From contig CANMRM010000001.1 in assembly GCA_947500295.1 (NCBI GenBank), forward strand, positions 1,426,001 to 1,490,000: a DNA stretch of 64,000 bases, in the 5' to 3' direction. Positions 41,836-49,743 of the stretch are shown here, piece by piece (the first letter of the stretch is position 1; every line of letters starts with the position of its first letter). A program made the translations under genes and the position numbers. Source of the stretch: an uncultured Kordiimonas sp. GTDB taxonomy: Bacteria; Pseudomonadota; Alphaproteobacteria; Sphingomonadales; Kordiimonadaceae. The notes beneath the pieces were generated by a model. It saw only the letters and a program-made list of their open reading frames with translations. It did no database searches and was not told the origin of the DNA.

Positions 41836-42681
41836 ATGTTTATGAAGAGTTTTGGGGCTTTTGCGGGCCGTATTTTTGCCGCGGCAGTTGCAGCTACCCC
41901 GCTTTCTGGGTCAGCTTCTGCTCAATCGGACAGCAACATATATTCTGGCCTGCAGGCATTCAGTGATCTGATCTTGCCGGATGTTTCCCAGGTGACTGTT
42001 GGATTAGGGCCAAGTTTCGGGCCGGATTATTATGGTTCCGATGACTATGAATTCCGCCCCAAGGCAGCGCTGTACATCAGGTTTGACGATTATTTGACTC
42101 TCGAAAATGATGGATTTTCATTCAATTTGTTAGGCCTTAGTAACTTTCAGTTTGGACCGGTTGCTCATTTTACGCCCTGGCGCAACGAGAATGAAAACCC
42201 TGTGTTGCGGGGGCTTGGCGATATCGACGCCAGTATTGATTTGGGTCTTTATGCAAAAGTATTGGTCGCCAAGCGCTTTTCTGCGCGGCTGCGAGTTTTC
42301 AACGACCTGATCCAAAATGATAATGGGGCCGCCATTGAATTGTCGGTGAACACTGTTTTGCACCAGCGCGACAACTTCTCACTGGTGTTTGGGGTCACAG
42401 GCAGTTGGGCTGATAACAAGCGGGCCCAGCAGTTTTTTGGAATTACGGAAGAGCAGTCACTTGCCTCTGGTCTGCCTGAGTTTCGGCCGGGCAACTCTTT
42501 TCAGGATGTCAGGGCAGATATCGGCGCTCGTTGGGAGCTTTCTGATAAATGGGCCATCAATGCCTATGGGCGCTATTCACGCTTGATTGGCGATATTAAA
42601 GACAGCCCGCTCGTTGATACGTTTGGTTCGGCCAATCAAATCACGGTTGGCGCTTTCATGACGCGTACTTTTGCATTTTAG
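41836..42681 (+). CDS. MipA/OmpV-family outer-membrane protein
   Basis: 281 residues. A signal peptide ends near GSASAQS. The mature protein is beta-rich with the family's start VTVGLGPSFGPDYYGSDDYEFRPKAALYIRF, internal strands such as LGLYAKVLVAKRFSARLRVFNDL, and the C-terminal TVGAFMTRTFAF ending in phenylalanine for BAM recognition. MipA/OmpV proteins are barrels; some scaffold murein enzymes. It is followed within 10 bases by the EEP lipoprotein gene, suggesting an operon. Confidence 0.88.
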   Translation: MFMKSFGAFAGRIFAAAVAATPLSGSASAQSDSNIYSGLQAFSDLILPDVSQVTVGLGPSFGPDYYGSDDYEFRPKAALYIRFDDYLTLENDGFSFNLLGLSNFQFGPVAHFTPWRNENENPVLRGLGDIDASIDLGLYAKVLVAKRFSARLRVFNDLIQNDNGAAIELSVNTVLHQRDNFSLVFGVTGSWADNKRAQQFFGITEEQSLASGLPEFRPGNSFQDVRADIGARWELSDKWAINAYGRYSRLIGDIKDSPLVDTFGSANQITVGAFMTRTFAF

Positions 42682-42690
42682 ACTTCCACC

Positions 42691-43800
42691 ATGAACTTTA
42701 GAATTGTCGAAAACTCGTTGATTCGCTCCGTGCTTTCAATGTCGCTGATGGCACTGACTGCAGCCTGCGCAACCCGTATTTCGGAGGCTCCAGTGCCGCA
42801 ATCCGCGAGCTTGTCCTCGCCGGAAATTGTGGTTGATCCAGCAAGCGGTGAGCATAGTCTGGAAATAGATGTTCTGATCTACAATATCGCAGCGCTGCCC
42901 TGGCCGATCCGCAGTAACCGCGCCAAAGCCACCAAACTGATTGGCGATGAGCTCGCCGCCATGCGCGCACGCGGTGAACAGCCTGACATCGTCATGTTGC
43001 AGGAGGCATTCAGGTCGTCTGTGAAGCATCTGGTGAGGCGTTCAGGTTATCCGAATTGGGTGCGTGGCCCGCTCGTCGGCGACAAAATGCCAGACTATTC
43101 GGATAGGGCACCCGAAGAATTCAAGAAAGGTCGCAGTTTCTGGAAGGGAGAGCGGATTGGCAAGATCATGGACTCAGGGCTTTACATCCTGAGTGACTGG
43201 CCGATCCTCGGCAAATCCACCCAGCCCTTCTTTCGCAAAGAATGCGCGGGCTTCGATTGTGGTGCCAACAAGGGCACGCTTGCTGTTGGGATAGACGTGC
43301 CCGGCATGCCAGGCTATCTGCAGATGTTCACCGTCCATATGAATGCTGGCCCCAGCGCGACCGGCGTGTCGAAGGAACGGTCGCTGATGGCACACCAGCT
43401 GCAGCTTGATCACATCAACGAAGCCATGAATGCCGGGGTTAATACAGACGAACCATTGATCTTCGGTGGCGATTTTAACATGAAGCAGGCCCGTGAACGT
43501 TTCGATTATGCGGCCAGTGATCGCGGGCAACTCGATGACATCATCCTCGTGCGGCACTATTGCGTCGTTGTGGCGCCTGACGACTGTGATGTTCGAATGG
43601 CCATTGAAAGTGATGAGCCTTGGCTCGACACGCAAGACTGGCAGGCATCTCGCTCGGGAACACAGGTTGAGATTGAGCCGATCTTGGTTGATATCCTGTA
43701 TGACGAAGAACGGCCTGATGCGCCCAAGATCAAGGGCCGGCGTACGCTTTCCGACCACAATGGATTGCTGGTGCGGTACCGGTTGAGTTGGCGACCGTAG
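42691..43800 (+). CDS. Endonuclease/exonuclease/phosphatase (EEP)-fold lipoprotein
   Basis: 369 residues. The lipobox LMALTAACAT places the lipid at Cys26. EEP landmarks follow: LIYNIAALPWP at the start of the core, DIVMLQEAF (metal-binding Glu), TVHMNAG, FGGDFNMKQARE (Asp/Asn) and the terminal LSDHNGLLVRY (Asp-His). Members include DNase I-like nucleases, sphingomyelinases and inositol phosphatases. Attachment to the envelope and the SDHNG ending allow either a lipid phosphodiesterase or a nuclease. It is probably cotranscribed with the MipA/OmpV gene. Confidence 0.85.
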   Translation: MNFRIVENSLIRSVLSMSLMALTAACATRISEAPVPQSASLSSPEIVVDPASGEHSLEIDVLIYNIAALPWPIRSNRAKATKLIGDELAAMRARGEQPDIVMLQEAFRSSVKHLVRRSGYPNWVRGPLVGDKMPDYSDRAPEEFKKGRSFWKGERIGKIMDSGLYILSDWPILGKSTQPFFRKECAGFDCGANKGTLAVGIDVPGMPGYLQMFTVHMNAGPSATGVSKERSLMAHQLQLDHINEAMNAGVNTDEPLIFGGDFNMKQARERFDYAASDRGQLDDIILVRHYCVVVAPDDCDVRMAIESDEPWLDTQDWQASRSGTQVEIEPILVDILYDEERPDAPKIKGRRTLSDHNGLLVRYRLSWRP

Positions 43801-44010
43801 CCTTGGATGTCTTGCAGACGCTGAAGCTGCATTATTCTATCAGAATTCATGGCAAGACTGCGATCGGCTCAGGAAACGTGACTAAGGTCCGAAATCCGGC
43901 CCAATCGACAAACGTAATGAACAAGTTTAACGGACACTGCGACAAAACATTGCACTCACAGGAGCATTGTTTTTGTGATAGGGCTGCTGCCGGTCAGTGG
44001 AGATGAAATC

Positions 44011-44742
44011 ATGAGTGGAATGAAGGTCAGGCGGGTTGCGCTCACGCTGCACAACTGGATGGGACTTCTGGTCGGTATCCAGATTGTGTTCTGGTTTGTT
44101 GGCGGGTTGGTGATGACTGTGCTGCCGCTTGATCTGGTGCGCGGCGAACGCAGCATGGCGGAGCAGGCCCCGGCATCTGCCACCTTGGAGCAGGTCGCCT
44201 TGCTGGGCAACAGGCAGGCGCTCAAGGGCGTACGCTCCATCACCGCGCGTAAGGTTGCCGGCATTCCGGTGTTGCAGGTCACTGACTTGGCAGGAAAAAC
44301 CTTGATTTATCATGCCCAAACCGCGGCCCTCCTGTCGCCGATCGACATGGAGCTGGCCGCAAAAGTTGCGCTGGAGGACTTTTCATACCGGGTGGCGGAT
44401 GTGGATGCCAATGTCACGGTGGTCGCCACCGAGTGGCTCACGGAAGAACCGGGAGATTTTCGCCGCATACTGCCCGTGTGGCAAGTGACGCTTGATGACC
44501 CGGACGGCACACGCCTTTACGTGTCGCCCGACACAGGCCGGGTGTTGGCGCGCCGCAACGACTATTGGCGTGTGTTCGACTTTTTCTGGATGCTGCACAT
44601 CATGGACTATGACGAACGCGAGGACTTCAATAACCCGCTTCTTATCATCACAACCATCACATCAACCCTGTTCGTGATCACGGGTATCGTATTGTTATAC
44701 TTCAGGTTTTGGCCGCGGCGCAAAAAACGCAGCGTAGCGTGA
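44011..44742 (+). CDS. PepSY-domain membrane protein
   Basis: 243 residues from ATG 44011 (GTGGAG upstream). An N-terminal helix (LHNWMGLLVGIQIVFWFVGGLVMTVL) matches the PepSY-associated TM family (RRVALTLHNWMGL). Two PepSY-like periplasmic repeats include PVWQVTLDDPDGTRLYVSPDTGRVLARRNDYWRVFDFFWMLH, and a final helix (LLIITTITSTLFVITGIVLLYF) precedes a basic tail. Such proteins are often tied to iron-siderophore reduction or metal import. No partner is adjacent; it ends 3 bases from the convergent tdk. Confidence 0.87.
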   Translation: MSGMKVRRVALTLHNWMGLLVGIQIVFWFVGGLVMTVLPLDLVRGERSMAEQAPASATLEQVALLGNRQALKGVRSITARKVAGIPVLQVTDLAGKTLIYHAQTAALLSPIDMELAAKVALEDFSYRVADVDANVTVVATEWLTEEPGDFRRILPVWQVTLDDPDGTRLYVSPDTGRVLARRNDYWRVFDFFWMLHIMDYDEREDFNNPLLIITTITSTLFVITGIVLLYFRFWPRRKKRSVA

Positions 44743-44745
44743 TGC

Positions 44746-45330
44746 TCAACCGGCCGCCCGGAGTTTTTCCATGAAGTGTTTGCGGCACAAGGCGATGTAG
44801 CGGTCGTTGCCGCCGATCTCGATGGAGGCACCAACCTTGACCGCGTTGCCGTCTTCATCAATACGCAGGTTCATGGTTGCCTTGCTGCCGCAGCGGCAAA
44901 TGGTTTTCAGCTCCTGGATTTCATCAGCAATTGCCAGAAGCCACTGACTGCCTTCGAACAGGTTTGCCTGAAAATCCGTTCTGAGGCCGTAACAAAGTAC
45001 CGGGATCGATAATTCGTCCGCAACTGATGCCAGTTCAAAAACATGGTCGCGCGTCAAAAACTGCGCTTCATCGATCAGGATGCAGTCGACCTTCCTTTTT
45101 TCGAGCTCTTTTTCCACTTTTTCGCGCAGGCTTTCGCCTTTTTCGAACAAATGCGCGTCATTTTTAATGCCCAGCCGTGATGAAATGCTGCCGGTTTCAT
45201 AGCGGTCATCGATCGCGGCGGTGAACAGCATGGTTTTCATACCCCGTTCTTCATAGTTGAAACTGGACTGCAGCAAGGTTGTCGACTTGCCCGCATTCAT
45301 CGCGGAATAGTAAAAATACAGCTTGGCCAT
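44746..45330 (-). CDS. tdk: Thymidine kinase
   Basis: 194 residues, the usual length for type II (TK1-like) thymidine kinase. P-loop SAMNAGKST (9-17), DEAQF (87-91), lasso and zinc ligands in TICRCGSKA and ALCRKHF, and [13 protein letters not shown] at the nucleoside pocket. It phosphorylates thymidine and deoxyuridine to monophosphates with ATP. First member of the nucleoside-salvage island and divergent from the exported adenosine deaminase. Confidence 0.96.
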   Translation of the reverse strand: MAKLYFYYSAMNAGKSTTLLQSSFNYEERGMKTMLFTAAIDDRYETGSISSRLGIKNDAHLFEKGESLREKVEKELEKRKVDCILIDEAQFLTRDHVFELASVADELSIPVLCYGLRTDFQANLFEGSQWLLAIADEIQELKTICRCGSKATMNLRIDEDGNAVKVGASIEIGGNDRYIALCRKHFMEKLRAAG

Positions 45331-45481
45331 GCGTGATTTGCCCTATGTTCTTTTTGTGCCTGCTCGGGTAGGCTTCGCTGGAAGAGGACTAGCGGTCTTC
45401 GTGCCAGCGCGCCGACGCGGACCCTAGAAAAGTCAGGCCGGGTTGGCAAGCATGACGAGAAGAAATTTCAGGGAGGTTCCC

Positions 45482-47026
45482 ATGCATTTTTGGGCAGGAT
45501 TGCTTGTGTTTTTGTCCGGGTTGCTGGTGCCAGCGGCTACAGCGCAGAATACGGATCGGCTCGCTCGCGTTGCTGGTGATGCAATCTATTGGCACCTGGA
45601 TAACGGACGCGGGCGACAGGCCTTTGAGGCCTTGCCGAAAGGCGGCGATATCCACACCCATCTGCGCGGTGCCATTTACGCGGAGACCTGGCTTGAATGG
45701 GCGGTTGAAGACGGTTTGTGTGCCGATATGCAGGTGCCCGAGCTGCGGTTTAAGGAAACAGAGACCTGCGCCGACAGTGGCTGGATCGACGCCGCAGAGG
45801 CACAGAGTTTTGAACCCTATCGGCTTGAGCTCATTAACGCCCTCAGCACCCGCAGTTATGTGCCGACAAACGGCTGGTCTGGCCACAACCAGTTTTTTGG
45901 TACATTTGCAAAAATTGCCGCCAAACCCGAGCGGCTCGGCGATCAGCTGGCGGCAGTGGCGCAACGGGCGGGCAAGCAGAATATCCTGTATCTGGAGTTG
46001 ATGGAAACCATTGTTCTGCCACAGCTTTTTCCGTTGGTCGCCGATGTGCAGATGACGGGTGACCCGGCTGCTGACTATCAGGCGCTGTTGGCCAGCCCGT
46101 TTGGCGATCAGCTGGCTGAGCTGACCGGCTACGTCCGGCAACAACTGGCTCAAGCAGAGGGCCGCAAGCGTGATCTTCTTGCCTGCGGCGGCGATCAGCC
46201 AATGGCCGGATGCGACGTTGAAATTCGTTTCCTGCACCAGGTTGTTCGCGCGTTCGACCCGGCGGTTGTCTACGCCCAGATGATCCTCGGCTGGTCAGTG
46301 ATGGAAAACGCCCCGGATGTTGTCGGCCTCAATCTTGTTGCGCCGGAAGACGGGTTCATTGCGCTGCGCGATTATACGCTGCACATGCGCATGCTTGATC
46401 ATCTCTACAAAAACCGCGGCCCTCAAAATGTCAGTCTGCATGCGGGTGAACTGGCGCTCGGCCTCGTCCGGCCCAAGCAACTGCGTTTCCATATCCGGGA
46501 AGCCATTGAGATTGGCCACGCAAAACGAATTGGTCACGGTGTCGCTATTGCTTACGAAGACAACCATCAGCAGCTGCTTGAGAAGATGGTAGAAGATGAC
46601 ATTCTTGTTGAAATCAACCTTACCAGTAACGAGACAATTTTGGGCGTGGTCGGCAATGACCATCCGTTGTTGCTGTACCGCGATATGGACGTGCCCTACA
46701 CCATCAGTACAGATGATGAGGGCGTGTCGCGCATAGATTTGACCCATGAGTATTTGCGGCTCGCTGGCACATACCGGGTGCCGTATTTCGAAATCAGGCA
46801 GGCATCGCGCAATTCCCTTAGTTACAGTTTTCTGGATGGCGAAAGCGTTTGGCGATCAGAAGCTTGCGTGTCCGACCTGAAAACGATGACAGCGCCTGGT
46901 GCGGCCTGTCAGCAGCTTCTTGATGAAAGCGACAAAGCGCGTTTGCAATGGAAACTGGAAGAGCGGCTGAGGGAATTTGAAGCCGACCTGAAAATTCCTG
47001 AGCGCAGGGTCAATTCTTTCAATTGA
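45482..47026 (+). CDS. Exported adenosine deaminase-like protein
   Basis: 514 residues from ATG 45482 (GGGAGG upstream). A signal peptide (LLVFLSGLLVPAATAQ) makes it periplasmic, unlike cytosolic Add. Zinc and catalytic motifs are intact: GGDIHTHLRG (H58, H60), VSLHAGELALG, KRIGHGVAIA and YTISTDDEGVSR. Its length and the long insert before the HAGE motif resemble ADGF/CECR1-type secreted adenosine deaminases. It would turn extracellular (deoxy)adenosine into (deoxy)inosine. The NCS2 nucleobase permease follows 77 bases downstream, a logical pairing. Confidence 0.9.
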   Translation: MHFWAGLLVFLSGLLVPAATAQNTDRLARVAGDAIYWHLDNGRGRQAFEALPKGGDIHTHLRGAIYAETWLEWAVEDGLCADMQVPELRFKETETCADSGWIDAAEAQSFEPYRLELINALSTRSYVPTNGWSGHNQFFGTFAKIAAKPERLGDQLAAVAQRAGKQNILYLELMETIVLPQLFPLVADVQMTGDPAADYQALLASPFGDQLAELTGYVRQQLAQAEGRKRDLLACGGDQPMAGCDVEIRFLHQVVRAFDPAVVYAQMILGWSVMENAPDVVGLNLVAPEDGFIALRDYTLHMRMLDHLYKNRGPQNVSLHAGELALGLVRPKQLRFHIREAIEIGHAKRIGHGVAIAYEDNHQQLLEKMVEDDILVEINLTSNETILGVVGNDHPLLLYRDMDVPYTISTDDEGVSRIDLTHEYLRLAGTYRVPYFEIRQASRNSLSYSFLDGESVWRSEACVSDLKTMTAPGAACQQLLDESDKARLQWKLEERLREFEADLKIPERRVNSFN

Positions 47027-47075
47027 TTTGCAATTTATCGATATTGGGGGCATGCCCGTAGGGTGGAAATTACAA

Positions 47076-47090
47076 ACCCGTAAAACGGGT
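47076..47090 (+). promoter_or_regulatory. Hairpin next to the permease ribosome site
   Basis: ACCCGT-AAA-ACGGGT lies directly before GGGGGAG and the permease ATG at 47104. Folding would change access to the ribosome site, so a translational control role is possible. It does not match a known purine riboswitch. Confidence 0.35.
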
Positions 47091-47103
47091 GGGGGAGAAC
47101 ATA

Positions 47104-48720
47104 ATGTCAGATCAAAACGGTGCCAGCGCTTTTGCTGATGTTGCACCCACGTCTCAAACGTCAGCTGATATAAACGCGGGCTTTGCCTTTTTTCTGGATG
47201 TTGTCGTCAACATGTTCGTGCTTGCGGGCATTCTGCTTGGTGCATTTAACTTTCCAGTAGAGATTGTGTTTGGCCGTATCATCCCGGGTGCCATTGCGGG
47301 GATCCTGTTCGGGAACACCATTTTCATCTGGTTTGCCAAAAAAACTGCGCGGGAAACAGGAAACGAAGCGATCACGTCCATACCGCTTGGCATTGATCTG
47401 CCCACAGTATTCGGCATGTGCTTCTTTATTTTGGGCCCGGTTTATGCGGCCAACGTTGAAGCCATGGGTACAATGGCCGCTGCAGAAAAGGCCTGGGTCA
47501 TCGGCATGGCCAGCACCCTGTGGATGGCCGTCATAAAGATGGGCTTGTCGTTTTTTGCGCGTGCGATGCAAATTGAACTGCCGCAAATGGCACTCATTGG
47601 CGCAATGGCGGCGATTGCCACCGTCTGGTTGGGCGCAGAAGCGATCTACGGCGTTTTCGAACTGCCGGAAGTGGGCATTGTCTCCCTTATAATTATGGCC
47701 TACGCGCTGATCGCAGGTCATAAACTACCCTTCAACATGCCAGGTGCGGTGATCGCTATATTGGGCGGCACGATCTTATATTATATTCTGGCGTTTGCAG
47801 GTGTCGGTGAAAGCTATGTGGTGCGTCAGGCGCCGGAGCTTGTGTCTGCCGTTCCGACCCCCAGCTTTGCCGGGCTCACCGCAGTTTTCGGGGATGTGAC
47901 AAATTACCTGGGTATCATATTGCCGTTTGCGCTTTTGATTGCGGCAAGCAGTGTGAATGTGGTGGCGGGCGCGCGCGTGATCGGTGATGACTATGACGCC
48001 AGCAAGGTTGTCAAAATCGACTCAGTTGCCACAGCCGTTAGCGCCCTGTTTGGCGGTGTTGTGCAAACCACCCCGTATTTCGGTCACGCCACATACAAGC
48101 GTATGGGCGCGCGCACCAACTATGCGATTGGTGCCGTCAGCGTCATCACGATTGGTGGTTTTCTCGGTGTCATCGCGCTGGCGTCTCAAATGATTCCTGC
48201 GGCGGTTCTGAAGCCCATTCTGGTGGTGGTTGCCTGCGATATCATGCGACTTGCTTTCACTGGCGGCGATGTGCGGCATGCGCCGGCACTTCTGTTTGCG
48301 GTGGTCCCCGGAATTCTCAATTACACCTTCACAAAACTGTCCGACCTCTATGGCAGGCTCGGAGAAACGGTCCAGCAGTCACTTGGTAGTGAATGGCTGG
48401 CGGGCTATAATTTGATGGGAGCGATGTCAAAGGGCTACATTCTCACAAGCATCCTGTGGGGTGCGATGATTGTCTGGATCATCGACCGCAAGCTTATCAG
48501 GGCGGCGGGGGCTGCGCTGGTCGCCGCTTTGTGTACCGAGGTGGGTATCATCCATTCGGTGGCACCTACGGGCGGCATGTATTTGCCGTGGTCCATTGGG
48601 GACCTTGGTGGACTGGAAGTGCTGCCACACCGCCTCGCTGCGGGATATCTGATTGCAGGGCTGATGCTTTTCGGCTTCAGTCTGACGAAAAACGGCGCTG
48701 GTGATGCAAACAAATCTTGA
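47104..48720 (+). CDS. NCS2-family nucleobase (xanthine/uracil type) permease
   Basis: 538 residues with 12-14 membrane helices. NCS2-like features are NEAITSIPLGIDLPTVFGMCF near the N-terminus, PFALLIAASSVNVVAGARVIGDDYD, and the conserved ALFGGVVQTTPYFGHATYKRMGARTNYAIGAVSVITIGGF, where the Q-T-T-P-Y segment corresponds to the substrate helix of NCS2 proteins. It likely imports hypoxanthine or another purine produced by the exported adenosine deaminase and phosphorolysis. ATG 47104 is chosen over GTG 47089, which lies inside the ribosome site. deoC follows 57 bases downstream. Confidence 0.85.
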   Translation: MSDQNGASAFADVAPTSQTSADINAGFAFFLDVVVNMFVLAGILLGAFNFPVEIVFGRIIPGAIAGILFGNTIFIWFAKKTARETGNEAITSIPLGIDLPTVFGMCFFILGPVYAANVEAMGTMAAAEKAWVIGMASTLWMAVIKMGLSFFARAMQIELPQMALIGAMAAIATVWLGAEAIYGVFELPEVGIVSLIIMAYALIAGHKLPFNMPGAVIAILGGTILYYILAFAGVGESYVVRQAPELVSAVPTPSFAGLTAVFGDVTNYLGIILPFALLIAASSVNVVAGARVIGDDYDASKVVKIDSVATAVSALFGGVVQTTPYFGHATYKRMGARTNYAIGAVSVITIGGFLGVIALASQMIPAAVLKPILVVVACDIMRLAFTGGDVRHAPALLFAVVPGILNYTFTKLSDLYGRLGETVQQSLGSEWLAGYNLMGAMSKGYILTSILWGAMIVWIIDRKLIRAAGAALVAALCTEVGIIHSVAPTGGMYLPWSIGDLGGLEVLPHRLAAGYLIAGLMLFGFSLTKNGAGDANKS

Positions 48721-48777
48721 CCAATTGGTCAGTATTGAGGTTTAAGCAGCCAGAACGTTGATAATGGGACGGAATAC

Positions 48778-49734
48778 GTGACTGAAACGCTGGCAAACCA
48801 AGGCACCGTCTTTCATGCCGACTGGCTTGAAGGCATCCGGGTCAATAAAAGTGCAGTTGAACGACGCACAGGGTCGCTCGGCGGCCGCCGGGCTGTCAAA
48901 AAAGACAGCCAGGTCGCCTTTATGTTGAAGGCTATAAGCTGCATCGACCTGACCACTCTTGCTGGCGACGACACGCCGGGGCGTGTACGCCGCCTGTGTG
49001 GCAAGGCTCGCCATCCGGTGCGCGATGACATTCTGGAAGCTTTTGGCATGAGCGATACGCGGCTGACCACCGGAGCCGTGTGCGTGTATCACGAAATGGT
49101 TGAAGAGGCGGTTGCGGCGCTCGAAGGCTCTGGTGTTCCTGTTGCTGCAGTGTCTACCGGCTTTCCCGCCGGTCTTGCGCCCATGGAGACACGCCTGGAA
49201 GAAATCAAACGATCAGTCGCCGCAGGCGCACGCGAGATCGATATTGTTGTCACACGGGCACATGTGCTGACAGGCAACTGGCAGGCTCTGTATGACGAAG
49301 TCAGGGCGTTCAAGGATGCCTGCGGACCGGCTTTGATGAAATCAATTCTGGCGACCGGCGAACACGGCAATCTCACACAGGTGGGCAAAGCTTCGATGGT
49401 AGCTATGATGGCGGGGTCGGATTTCATCAAGACCTCCACAGGTATGGAAGGCGTCAACGCGACCCTTCCGGTATCCCTGGTGATGATCCGGCAAATTCGT
49501 GAGTTTTATGAAAACACCGGCCAAAAAGTGGGCTACAAGCCGGCTGGCGGCATCAAGAGTGCCAAGGAAGCGGTGCTTTATCTTGCTCTGATGAAAGAAG
49601 AGCTTGGGCGCGACTGGATGGAGCCGGAGCTGTTCCGGTTTGGTGCATCCAGTCTGCTCGGTGACCTCGAGCGTCAATTAGAGTATCATGCGACTGGAGC
49701 TTATTCGGTCGGTTACCGGCATCCGATGGGCTAG
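48778..49734 (+). CDS. deoC: Deoxyribose-phosphate aldolase
   Basis: 318 residues starting at GTG 48778 behind GGGACGGA. DeoC motifs: CIDLTTL, VCVYHEMV, VSTGFPAG, EIDIVVTRAHVLTGNW, LMKSILATGE and FIKTSTGM, where the lysine is the Schiff-base residue, then VGYKPAGGIKSA. It cleaves deoxyribose-5-phosphate into glyceraldehyde-3-phosphate and acetaldehyde. The two-domain aldehyde dehydrogenase starts 9 bases downstream and would remove the acetaldehyde. Confidence 0.96.
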   Translation: MTETLANQGTVFHADWLEGIRVNKSAVERRTGSLGGRRAVKKDSQVAFMLKAISCIDLTTLAGDDTPGRVRRLCGKARHPVRDDILEAFGMSDTRLTTGAVCVYHEMVEEAVAALEGSGVPVAAVSTGFPAGLAPMETRLEEIKRSVAAGAREIDIVVTRAHVLTGNWQALYDEVRAFKDACGPALMKSILATGEHGNLTQVGKASMVAMMAGSDFIKTSTGMEGVNATLPVSLVMIRQIREFYENTGQKVGYKPAGGIKSAKEAVLYLALMKEELGRDWMEPELFRFGASSLLGDLERQLEYHATGAYSVGYRHPMG

Positions 49735-49743
49735 GGGGCAGAG

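Noticed and set aside
43788-44006. 72-codon plus-strand frame in the gap before the PepSY gene
   Set aside because: Overlaps the end of the EEP gene, lacks a ribosome site and has shadow-like composition. Apart from it I see nothing in the 210-base gap 43801-44010.
45389-46237. Open frame of 282 codons on the minus strand
   Set aside because: Antisense to the adenosine deaminase gene with intact zinc motifs; no recognisable domain.
47027-47103. Purine riboswitch before the nucleobase permease
   Set aside because: Only a single short hairpin is present; the three-way junction and conserved loop bases of purine riboswitches are absent.
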